Assembly (NCBI GenBank): GCA_017942105.1
Contig: JAGAVE010000021.1
Location: forward strand, 1-35,582
DNA from: Clostridia bacterium
Lineage (GTDB): Bacteria; Bacillota; Clostridia; Oscillospirales; Acutalibacteraceae
Reading direction: 5' to 3'
DNA length: 35,582 nucleotides
Numbering within the stretch: the first letter of the stretch is position 1; each line of letters begins with the position of its first letter. Below are positions 23,616 to 30,393 of this stretch, piece after piece. Both the position numbers and the translations under genes were made by a program. Under the pieces are notes generated by a model. The model was not told the DNA's origin, did not search any database, and saw nothing but the letters and a program-made list of their open reading frames with translations.

Positions 23616-25187
23616 TTATTTAAGAACGTTTTCAAAAAGGCTGTTTACCGTATTGAAGAAAAATACGGTGATTTTACCGAGTATGTCGAAAACGGTGTCA
23701 ACTGTTGTGGGTGCGATTGCCTCTTCTGTAAGGGGAAGAAGCTTTGCGTTATCGTAGTCATAAGTCATAAATTGAGGGTAGTCGGGATTACTGCGAACAG
23801 TAAGCTGTTCTTCGCTTGTTGCAAGCCACATAATGAAATCAGTGCTTTCTCCGTAAGGATAGTCGACATGCCCCATATCACGGAAGAACCATGTCTGCTC
23901 AGGGAACATACAGGTTGATGCATCAATCTGACGGTCAGGTGAAATGTAGTTATATTCAGACTGGATTTTCTGAACATAATCGTCAGAGAAGGTTTCACCT
24001 AAATCTGCACTTGTAGCTCCGCCGCTTGCATATCTGACATCGATGAGATTGTCGGAATTGCTTTTTGAAACTGAATCGCTGATCGGAAGCGACGGCCAGT
24101 TGTACTGAGCAAGAAGATAAACATTAGTGCCGTTGTTCATTGCATCGGAAAGAAGCTTTTCTGCGTTGTTCTGAACCTTGTAGTGATATGTATCAATTCT
24201 GTTAACAAGAATTTCTGTTTCTTCTCCGTTGAGCATTGTTGCTTTTGCGGTTTCATAGTTTTCGTCGGGTACGAGAGCCCAAAGACCGGGCATACGACCG
24301 AAGATAGGGATGAGAAGCTCAGCGTAGATTCTGTCCTTTAGGTTGTCTGTAATGCCGTTTGCAAAGTTTTCAAGGAAACTATTAACTCCTGCGGATTCGA
24401 GAACCTCGTCAAGGTAATCGATTAAATTTTCCCAAGTGTTGTCACGGGTGAGGAGTGCGAGTCTGTGCCAGAGACCTGAGAGAGAAAGGCTGAAATCTGC
24501 GGAGAAAAGACTTCCTACGCAGGATGTGCCCTGAAACGCTGTTGAGCAGAGTATGATGGTGTCAAGGTCATCACTGCCGTATTTATAAAGATAAGAGCAG
24601 GTGACAGTACCGCCCATACTGAAAGCGGCGAGAACTATTCTGTCATAGTTGCCTTCTGCTTTGATTTTTTCAATGAAGGCGTTGAGTCTGTCAGCGTGTT
24701 CGAGAGGGTCTCTTCTCCAGTCATAGTTGAAGAAATATGTATTTTCGACGCCGAATGTGTCTATTCCTGCGCGAACTGTAGCGAATTCATTCGATTCGCC
24801 TGCGATGAACGGTTCTTCTTTGCCTACGAGGGAACAATCAAAGAGAGTGCCGTTGATATCCTGAACAGAATTTCCGTCTTCGTCAAAAGCGAGCGGTCCG
24901 AAGCAATCGTAAAGGGGAGGAAAGATCCCGTCGCCCAGGGCGTCATAATCGTTTGTTATGAAAAACGAGAGAACGGGTAGAATGACCTTTAATACCATTT
25001 CAGTAATTGAATCTGAGGATGGTGGGAATGCTTGGTCTGAGTTGCTGTCAACGAGAGGGAATGTATTCATTCCGCTTACTACGATGAAGGCTGTCTTAGG
25101 TTCTGCCGCAAAAGAGGGCAGACAGAGCGATACGATCATAGCAAGAGAAAGAACTGCGCTTAAGAATGCTTTTAATGTCTTTTTCAC
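23616..25187 (-). CDS. Secreted LCAT-like alpha/beta hydrolase (lipase/acyltransferase)
   Basis: A 523-residue exported protein with a Sec signal peptide (about residues 1-28, ending PSFAAE). The motif YDWRRDP (155-161) is typical of the lecithin:cholesterol acyltransferase family. The nucleophile elbow is A-F-S190-M-G-G, an AxSxG variant of GxSxG. A late His in DMGHVDYPYGES is the probable catalytic His. No cell-wall sorting motif is seen. Long inserts around 205-330 probably form a lid. The start is GTG at 25187 with AAGGAG upstream; no better ATG is available. Lipase, esterase or acyltransferase activity cannot be told apart here. Confidence 0.78.
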   Translation of the reverse strand: MKKTLKAFLSAVLSLAMIVSLCLPSFAAEPKTAFIVVSGMNTFPLVDSNSDQAFPPSSDSITEMVLKVILPVLSFFITNDYDALGDGIFPPLYDCFGPLAFDEDGNSVQDINGTLFDCSLVGKEEPFIAGESNEFATVRAGIDTFGVENTYFFNYDWRRDPLEHADRLNAFIEKIKAEGNYDRIVLAAFSMGGTVTCSYLYKYGSDDLDTIILCSTAFQGTSCVGSLFSADFSLSLSGLWHRLALLTRDNTWENLIDYLDEVLESAGVNSFLENFANGITDNLKDRIYAELLIPIFGRMPGLWALVPDENYETAKATMLNGEETEILVNRIDTYHYKVQNNAEKLLSDAMNNGTNVYLLAQYNWPSLPISDSVSKSNSDNLIDVRYASGGATSADLGETFSDDYVQKIQSEYNYISPDRQIDASTCMFPEQTWFFRDMGHVDYPYGESTDFIMWLATSEEQLTVRSNPDYPQFMTYDYDNAKLLPLTEEAIAPTTVDTVFDILGKITVFFFNTVNSLFENVLK

Positions 25188-25207
25188 AAAATCATCTCCT
25201 TAACAGC

Positions 25208-25236
25208 ATTTTAACATAAATTTAGTTAATTGCCAA
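25208..25236 (-). promoter_or_regulatory. Promoter of the LCAT-like gene
   Basis: On the minus strand TTGGCA (25231-25236) and TAAAAT (25208-25213) are 17 bases apart, with an extended -10 TG one base before the -10 box. Confidence 0.65.
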
Positions 25237-25278
25237 TATAAAAAATAAATCTTATATTACTCTATTTTCAAAAATACC

Positions 25279-25307
25279 TTGATTTTCGTTTGAAAATGCT
25301 CTATAAT
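25279..25307 (+). promoter_or_regulatory. Promoter of the BMP-family lipoprotein gene
   Basis: TTGATT (25279-25284) and TATAAT (25302-25307) are 17 bases apart. It is 36 bases before the chosen ATG. Confidence 0.7.
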
Positions 25308-25343
25308 TATAATCAACATATTGTGGTTCAAGGAGGACTATCC

Positions 25344-26390
25344 ATGAAACAGTTTAAAAGAGTTATTGCAATTGTAATTGCAGCTATTATGTTGATGTGC
25401 TTTGCGTCGTGTTCAATGACAGGCGGAGAAATCGACATTACAAACGATAATATTAAAATCGGTGTTATCATCAGCGACGCTAAAGATGTAACAACGGGAA
25501 ATACGGGCTATGCTATGTCGGCAGTTAATGAGGTTCTCGGTCTTGGCTACGGTATTGGCGAGGAAAGATTCACTACTGTTGAAAGTGTAAATCCTGACGA
25601 TGCAGCAGCAGTTGATGAAGCTTTGACTACTCTCATAAATAAGGAATGCAACCTTATCATCGCGGCCGAAAACGGATATCTTGATGATATTAAAAAGATT
25701 TCAGGCGATAATGAAAAAATTAAGTTCTTTGTCTGCGATGCAGATAACGACGGCAACAACATTTACGGCTATAAAGCTGAAATGAAGGAAACAATGTATT
25801 TCGTAGGTATGGTTGCAGGTATGAAGGCTCAGGAGCTTGAAGCTCAGAAGGTTGGCTTCATTGCCGCAAGCGAAAAGAAGAACACTCTTGCTAACGCTTT
25901 TGCAATGGGCGTTGCCGCAACTAACGGCAATGCAACGGTTGAAGTTATCTATTCAGCAGATGCAGCAACGGCAGCAAACAAGCTCATTAAGGACGGTTGC
26001 GTAGTTATCGCTTCTGATTACGAGGATGAAGCAATCGCTAAGGCAGCAACAGATGCAAAGATTTTCTTCTGCGGCTTCGGTTCAGAAACATATCTCAACG
26101 CAACTGATGAAGAAACAGGCGAGAAGCTCTACGCTTCAGCAGCGCTTTGTGCTCCGCTTTATAATTACACTCAGTTCTATGTTGACGCAATCAAGGCTGT
26201 TGTTGACAATGAGGAGCCGGATCCGTTTGTTGGTGGATATGCAACGGGCGAAACATTCCTTTCAGACCTCAATGAGGAAACGGTTGCTGAAGGAACACAG
26301 GAAGCTTATGACCTTGCAGTAAAGGCTTTCGAAAAGGGCGAGCTTAAGCTCGATGCAGTTTCAGCAACTAATGTTACGGTTGTAAAATAA
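25344..26390 (+). CDS. BMP-family substrate-binding lipoprotein
   Basis: A 348-residue lipoprotein with signal peptide and lipobox (MCFASC, Cys23), followed by a type I periplasmic-binding fold of the BMP/Med family: IKIGVIISDAKDVTTGNTGY, a KECNLIIAAENGY block, and the paired YGYKAEMKETMYFVGMVAGM stretch. Such proteins usually bind nucleosides for ABC importers. The open frame reaches 25290, but the ATG at 25344 follows AAGGAGGAC. It is monocistronic between its own promoter and terminator, with no ATPase or permease gene nearby. The closing lobe is short and atypical, so the ligand is uncertain. Confidence 0.82.
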   Translation: MKQFKRVIAIVIAAIMLMCFASCSMTGGEIDITNDNIKIGVIISDAKDVTTGNTGYAMSAVNEVLGLGYGIGEERFTTVESVNPDDAAAVDEALTTLINKECNLIIAAENGYLDDIKKISGDNEKIKFFVCDADNDGNNIYGYKAEMKETMYFVGMVAGMKAQELEAQKVGFIAASEKKNTLANAFAMGVAATNGNATVEVIYSADAATAANKLIKDGCVVIASDYEDEAIAKAATDAKIFFCGFGSETYLNATDEETGEKLYASAALCAPLYNYTQFYVDAIKAVVDNEEPDPFVGGYATGETFLSDLNEETVAEGTQEAYDLAVKAFEKGELKLDAVSATNVTVVK

Positions 26391-26401
26391 TAAGCTTACA
26401 T

Positions 26402-26438
26402 AAAGAAACTGACGGTGAGTGCCGTCAGTTTCTTTTTT
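26402..26438. terminator. Bidirectional terminator after the BMP gene
   Basis: A 14-bp perfect stem (26402-26415 with 26422-26435) contains GAAACTGACGG and its complement, with a six-base loop and a run of T. It also ends the leftward acyl-CoA synthetase gene, whose stop is at 26437. Confidence 0.92.
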
Positions 26439-28089
26439 ATGTGCAGATCAGTCGCTTGATTTTATTTGAGCTTGTTTTAGGAAACTCCGTTTCGCGGATT
26501 TTAACTTTTGAAATCTGCTTGTATGAGGGTAACTGTCTGCATATGGTTTTAATGCTTTTAAGAACCTCATCAGGGGTTCTTTTTTCTTCAAGATAAACCT
26601 CGGCAACAAGTTTTTTCTCGTTGCCGTCAGTGTCTCTTTCGCTGCTGACTATAACTTCGTTAATATAGTCGATATCCTTTATATAACCCTCTATTTCTTC
26701 GGGATAGATGTTTTTTCCGTTACTGAGCACGATAATGTTCTTCTTCCTGCCGGAAATAACAAGACGGTCGTATTCGTCAATGTAGCCGTAGTCTCCTGTA
26801 TAAAACCAGCCGTCACGGATAACCTCTTTTGTCAGCTCAGGTTGTTTGTAGTAGCCTATCATTACGATGTCACCTTTGACGCAGATTTCACCTATTCCCT
26901 CGTTGTTAGGCTTGTCTATTCTCCATTCTATACAGGGGAGTTTTATGCCGACGGTACGAAAATCGTTATACATATCATGGTTTGCACATACCAGAGGGGA
27001 ACATTCGGTAATGCCGTAGCCGTTTATTAAATCAAAACCGATGTCTTCAAAAAATTTTGCAACTTCAGGCCGTATCGGTGCACCTCCGCAAACAATTTTT
27101 TTTAGTCTTCCTCCCATTGAATTGTGAATAAATGCAAAGAATTCCCTGCGCTTGTCAACGCCTTTTGCACGCAACCCGTTGCTTTTCTCAACCAATGCGC
27201 TGAATTGTTCCTCCATACCTTCTTTTCGGATATTTCGCATAATTCTTTTATAAATTGTTTCGGCAATTGCAGGGACAACATACATATAGGAAGGCTTATA
27301 AATGACAAGATTTTTTAAAATCGCAGAAAGACTTTCGTTGATGCAGAGCGTTGAATGATGATGGAAAGATACGAGAATATCACTTACAGCTTCGTATGTG
27401 TGATGGTAGGGAAGGATAGAAAGACCGATATCATAGACGGTTGAAACCATAAGACCGTAATAAACGCTTGAAACGAGATTGTTTTCCGAAAGCATAACTC
27501 CTTTTGATTGACCTGTTGTGCCGGATGTGTAAACCAGCATCTTCATCCTTTTTGGGTCGTTTTCGCAGTTAAGAAAAGCCGAATGGTCAAGCGTATAACC
27601 CTCCTTTAAAGCAAGGTCAAAGGAGAGAAACTTTCCGTCATTATCCTCTTTGTTAAAACCAATGAAATATTCGATGCTCTCAAGCTCATTAATGCGGCTT
27701 TTAAAAAGCTCTTCAAATGAGCTGTCATAAAAAACGGCGCTCGCCTCGCTGTCATTCAAAATGTTGATGATATCTTTAGGCGGCAGATCTTTGTCTATCG
27801 GCACAAAAACGCCTGTTCCTCTGAGGGATGTCAGGTAAGATAGAATCCATTTGTATGAATTTGCACCAATGCAGGCTATGTGCTTTCCTGAAAGCTGTTT
27901 TTTATTAAGAAATGAACCCAGCGCAACGATATCATCATAGCATTCTTTAAAGCTGATATCTTGGATTTTATTGTCTTTTTTAAATCTATATGCGATTTTG
28001 TCTCCAACTTCATTGACGGCGATATCTATCATTTCTTTTATTGACGCGAATTTCTGCACATTATAAAGCGGATAATTTGTTTTTTTCAT
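26437..28089 (-). CDS. AMP-dependent acyl-CoA synthetase/ligase
   Basis: A 550-residue member of the ANL (adenylate-forming) superfamily. The P-loop YTSGTTGQSKG is at 187-197, the adenine block is NGYGITECSP, the YTGDYG motif precedes the hinge, and the catalytic Lys lies in FPKTSSNKIKR near the C-terminus. It activates a carboxylic acid, most likely a fatty acid, by way of acyl-AMP. It resembles the long-chain acyl-CoA synthetase type more than acetate ligases. The neighbouring patatin-like lipase could supply free fatty acids, which is inference. Start ATG with CAGGAGG upstream. Confidence 0.85.
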   Translation of the reverse strand: MKKTNYPLYNVQKFASIKEMIDIAVNEVGDKIAYRFKKDNKIQDISFKECYDDIVALGSFLNKKQLSGKHIACIGANSYKWILSYLTSLRGTGVFVPIDKDLPPKDIINILNDSEASAVFYDSSFEELFKSRINELESIEYFIGFNKEDNDGKFLSFDLALKEGYTLDHSAFLNCENDPKRMKMLVYTSGTTGQSKGVMLSENNLVSSVYYGLMVSTVYDIGLSILPYHHTYEAVSDILVSFHHHSTLCINESLSAILKNLVIYKPSYMYVVPAIAETIYKRIMRNIRKEGMEEQFSALVEKSNGLRAKGVDKRREFFAFIHNSMGGRLKKIVCGGAPIRPEVAKFFEDIGFDLINGYGITECSPLVCANHDMYNDFRTVGIKLPCIEWRIDKPNNEGIGEICVKGDIVMIGYYKQPELTKEVIRDGWFYTGDYGYIDEYDRLVISGRKKNIIVLSNGKNIYPEEIEGYIKDIDYINEVIVSSERDTDGNEKKLVAEVYLEEKRTPDEVLKSIKTICRQLPSYKQISKVKIRETEFPKTSSNKIKRLICT

Positions 28090-28137
28090 CTTGCAACCTC
28101 CTGAGGTTTATGTTTTTAATATGGACAAAATTTCATA

Positions 28138-28166
28138 TCTATAAACAGAAAATCAACAATTTGTAA
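28138..28166 (-). promoter_or_regulatory. Possible promoter of the acyl-CoA synthetase gene
   Basis: On the minus strand TTACAA (28161-28166) and TATAGA (28138-28143) are 17 bases apart. The match is moderate and the region is very A/T-rich. Confidence 0.35.
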
Positions 28167-28236
28167 ATAAAAAGCTTTGGCTATTGATTAATATTTATTT
28201 AAATGTTAATATTCTATACTAATGGTGGTGATTTAA

Positions 28237-29088
28237 TTGTCGAAAGTAGGATTAGTTGTTGAGGGCGGAGGTATGAGAGGCGTTTACGGCTGTGGTGTAC
28301 TTGATGCTTTTCTTGAAAACTCAATAAGATTTCCGTACGGCATAGGTGTTTCGGCAGGTGCCGCAAATCTTGCGTCCTTTGTTGCGGAGCAGGAAGGGCG
28401 TAACTATAGATTTTACACAAACTATGCCTTTGATGAAAGGTATATGAGCTTTAAAAATTTTGTTACGACAGGCTCGTTTTTCGGGATGGATTATATCTAT
28501 ACAGAGCTAACGGAGGTTGTTGACCCGATAAACTTTGAAAAGCTTCTGAACAATGAGATGGAATATTATGTAGTCGCGGTCGATGCGCTTACGAGTAAAC
28601 CGGTATACTTCAATAAGGAAGATGTGAAAAAGCATAAAGGCGATGTTTTCAAGGCATCTAGTGCTGTTCCTGCAATGTGCAAGCCGATTGAGATTGACGG
28701 CAAGCTCTATTTTGACGGTGGAGTTTCAGATTCGATTCCCGTCAAACGCGCGATAGCTGACGGATGTGATAAGATTGTAGCGGTTCTTACTCGTCCGAGG
28801 GGTTATGTCAAAAGGCCCGAAATGGGTAAATCAATTTATTCTGAAATTCTTAAGGATTATCCTGCTATTATCAAGGCTATGAATGTCCGTCACTATGTTT
28901 ATAATACGACATTGGATTATCTCTTTAAGCTGGAAGAGGAGGGGAAGGCTTTCATTTTCTGCCCCGAAAAATCAGAGAGGGTTAACCTTATTTCCAGAAA
29001 CAAGGAAGATCTCGTGACGCTCTATAATGAAGGCAAGGTTTATGCTGAGAGTAAAATCGAAGAGCTGAAAAAATTTATGAATGAATAA
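28237..29088 (+). CDS. Patatin-like phospholipase family protein
   Basis: A 283-residue protein with the patatin serine-aspartate dyad layout: oxyanion loop EGGGMRG (9-15), nucleophile elbow GVSAG with S39, and the catalytic Asp in DGGVSDSIP at about 159. These enzymes hydrolyse acyl esters of lipids. No signal peptide, so cytoplasmic or membrane-associated. The start is TTG at 28237, seven bases after GGTGGTG; the next ATG would cut the oxyanion loop. No convincing promoter was found in the 147 bases shared with the divergent acyl-CoA synthetase. It ends at the hairpin that also bounds the XRE2 cassette. Confidence 0.88.
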   Translation: MSKVGLVVEGGGMRGVYGCGVLDAFLENSIRFPYGIGVSAGAANLASFVAEQEGRNYRFYTNYAFDERYMSFKNFVTTGSFFGMDYIYTELTEVVDPINFEKLLNNEMEYYVVAVDALTSKPVYFNKEDVKKHKGDVFKASSAVPAMCKPIEIDGKLYFDGGVSDSIPVKRAIADGCDKIVAVLTRPRGYVKRPEMGKSIYSEILKDYPAIIKAMNVRHYVYNTTLDYLFKLEEEGKAFIFCPEKSERVNLISRNKEDLVTLYNEGKVYAESKIEELKKFMNE

Positions 29089-29090
29089 GC

Positions 29091-29124
29091 AAAAGGAGCA
29101 GCGCGAGCTGCTCCTTATTTTTTT
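29091..29124. terminator. Terminator, left inverted copy bounding the XRE2 cassette
   Basis: AAGGAGCAGC (29093-29102) pairs with GCTGCTCCTT (29107-29116) around GCGA, followed on the plus strand by ATTTTTTT. It ends the patatin gene and overlaps the stop of the leftward XRE gene. The whole 34-base block recurs as an inverted copy at 30356-30389 with a single mismatch. Confidence 0.93.
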
Positions 29125-29333
29125 GCCGGGTAAGGCGTTTGTTCATCAGTCAGATCCATAAGAAAATCGAGGCTTGTATTGTAAAATTTTGCAAGAATCA
29201 TAAGGTTTTCTGTTGTTGGCAAAAGCTCACCGTTCTCATATTTTGAAATCATACTCTGAGGTATGCCTGTTTCTATTTGCACTTTAATCTGAGTATAGTC
29301 ATTTATAACACGAATGAGTTTAATGTTTTTCAT
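29115..29333 (-). CDS. XRE-family small transcriptional regulator (second copy)
   Basis: A 72-residue single-domain helix-turn-helix protein. MKNIKLIRVINDYTQIKVQI gives helices 1-2, TGIPQSMISKYENGELLP the recognition helix and turn, and LAKFYNTSLDFLMDLTDE the ending. The frame extends nine bases upstream to a GTG that overlaps AGAGGTG; the ATG at 29333 is better spaced. It resembles the regulator at 3883-4098 mainly in the last helix (AKFYN-S-D--LTD). It diverges from the VanZ-like gene across a pair of palindromic sites and probably represses that unit and itself. Confidence 0.88.
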   Translation of the reverse strand: MKNIKLIRVINDYTQIKVQIETGIPQSMISKYENGELLPTTENLMILAKFYNTSLDFLMDLTDEQTPYPAKK

Positions 29334-29345
29334 CAGCAACACCTC

Positions 29346-29360
29346 TTATATTCAATTAAA
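29346..29360. promoter_or_regulatory. Candidate operator O2 (imperfect palindrome)
   Basis: TTATATTCAATTAAA matches the perfect site at 29387-29401 at 13 of 15 positions when read in the opposite orientation. It lies just upstream of the XRE ribosome binding site. Its TTATATTCAAT half is the exact reverse complement of 29391-29401. Confidence 0.5.
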
Positions 29361-29367
29361 TCATAAA

Positions 29368-29396
29368 ATATTATTGACATTTATATTTATATTGAA
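29368..29396 (-). promoter_or_regulatory. Possible promoter of the second XRE gene
   Basis: On the minus strand TTCAAT (29391-29396) and TAATAT (29368-29373) are 17 bases apart. The -35 box lies inside operator O1. The match is moderate. Confidence 0.35.
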
Positions 29397-29402
29397 TATA
29401 AT
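29374..29402 (+). promoter_or_regulatory. Consensus promoter of the VanZ-like/DUF5067 unit
   Basis: TTGACA (29374-29379) and TATAAT (29397-29402) are exactly 17 bases apart. The last base of the -10 box touches the first in-frame ATG of the VanZ-like gene at 29403. Confidence 0.85.
29387..29401. promoter_or_regulatory. Candidate operator O1 (perfect palindrome on the -10 box)
   Basis: TTATATTGAATATAA is a perfect 15-base palindrome around a central G. It covers five of six bases of the -10 box of the VanZ-like promoter, which suits direct repression by the adjacent XRE protein. Confidence 0.6.
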
Positions 29403-29411
29403 ATGAATGAT

Positions 29412-29852
29412 ATGAATAATTATAACAAAATCAAAATAAGGTATGTTTTGAGCTCGGTGTTGATTTTGCTTTTCGGTGGCTTAATATATATCGTTTTCAG
29501 GCGGGATACATATTTGCATACAATATTGCCGCAAACAGTAAATCACACGCTTGAACAACTAAGAAAAGCGACTGAAAGCAATTGTGTGATTTCTTTTATG
29601 AAGTATTACCTTGTTGATTATTTATGGGGTTTGGCTCTGAGCTTATCGCTCTTTTCGGCAGTTGATTTCAGAAAAAAATCAAGTGTTGCGGCAGTTTGTG
29701 CTGTCTCAGCGATATGGGGAATGCTGTTTGAACTGTCACAGCTTTTTTCTTTGTTTAAGGGAACATTTGATTTTGCTGATATTTTAATGTATATCTTTGC
29801 GGCTTTGACGGCGGCATTGATAAATAATTTTTCTTTAAAAAGGATGGTTTAA
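29412..29852 (+). CDS. VanZ-like family membrane protein
   Basis: About 146 residues with four membrane segments. The last third has the VanZ pattern E-x2-Q ahead of an acidic turn and final helix (FELSQLFSLFKGTFDFADILMY). VanZ relatives affect teicoplanin or lipoglycopeptide tolerance, but most have no proven role. The start is uncertain. An ATG at 29403 abuts the -10 box and would lie upstream of the expected transcript start. The ATG at 29412 would be nearly leaderless. A TTG at 29448 has AAGG six bases before it and keeps all membrane segments. It is followed one base later by the DUF5067 gene. Confidence 0.68.
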   Translation: MNNYNKIKIRYVLSSVLILLFGGLIYIVFRRDTYLHTILPQTVNHTLEQLRKATESNCVISFMKYYLVDYLWGLALSLSLFSAVDFRKKSSVAAVCAVSAIWGMLFELSQLFSLFKGTFDFADILMYIFAALTAALINNFSLKRMV

Positions 29853-29853
29853 A

Positions 29854-30357
29854 ATGAAAAAATTTTTGGCGGCGATGTTATCATTTGTTATTTTGCTGAC
29901 TTTTGCGTTTTTCGCAGTAGCAAGTGGTGACTCAGATGATGAAGAAAAAACTCAGGAGCCCGGTTCAGCGGTGGTGAACAGTGATGCCGATAATGCAAAA
30001 ATCGGCGACTACAAGGTTGAAATCAAAGAGGTAAGACTTGCGAAGGATTATGAGGGTAAGGATACTGTAATTGTCAAGTATTCGTTCACAAACAATTCTG
30101 ACGAAGCGGCGGCGTTTGACTGGACTTTTGACCATAAGGTTTACCAGAACGGTGTAAGTCTTGAGCCGGCTTATGTTCTTGATGACAGTGCAAATTATGA
30201 TGAGTCAAGTTCAATGAAGGAAATAAAAAAGGGCGTAACATTGGAGGTTGAGGAAGCTTATATTCTCAATGATACGGTAACTGATATTGATGTAGAGGTT
30301 TCAGAGCTTATCTCTTTTGATGATACAACAGTTTCAAGAACCTTCAGCATAAAATAA
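29854..30357 (+). CDS. DUF5067 domain exported protein
   Basis: A 167-residue protein with a signal peptide (about 1-23, ending FFAVAS) and no lipobox cysteine. An acidic spacer (SGDSDDEEKTQEPGS) is followed by the DUF5067 beta-sandwich: IGDYKVEIKEVRLAKDYEG, then VIVKYSFTNNSDEAAAFDW, which is characteristic of this Bacillota family of immunoglobulin-like secreted proteins. Function unknown. It starts one base after the VanZ-like stop with AAAAGGATGG upstream, so the two are coupled and could act together at the cell surface. It ends just before the right-hand hairpin. Confidence 0.82.
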   Translation: MKKFLAAMLSFVILLTFAFFAVASGDSDDEEKTQEPGSAVVNSDADNAKIGDYKVEIKEVRLAKDYEGKDTVIVKYSFTNNSDEAAAFDWTFDHKVYQNGVSLEPAYVLDDSANYDESSSMKEIKKGVTLEVEEAYILNDTVTDIDVEVSELISFDDTTVSRTFSIK

Positions 30358-30389
30358 AAAAATCAGGAGCAGCTCGCGCTGCTCCTTTT
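30356..30389. terminator. Terminator, right inverted copy bounding the XRE2 cassette
   Basis: AGGAGCAGC (30365-30373) pairs with GCTGCTCCT (30378-30386) around TCGC. The T-runs lie on both sides: TTTT-A-CTTTTA on plus, and ATTTTTTT on minus, where it ends the recG operon. It matches the reverse complement of 29091-29124 at 33 of 34 positions. Confidence 0.93.
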
Positions 30390-30393
30390 ACTT

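Noticed and set aside
23310-23918. Open frame of about 200 residues running through the 5S region
   Set aside because: It spans the 5S rRNA, its promoter and its terminator and then runs antisense to the hydrolase gene; the translation has no family features.
29091-30389. Insertion sequence with terminal inverted repeats
   Set aside because: The inverted repeats are terminator hairpins, and none of the three enclosed genes is a transposase. No target-site duplication was seen.
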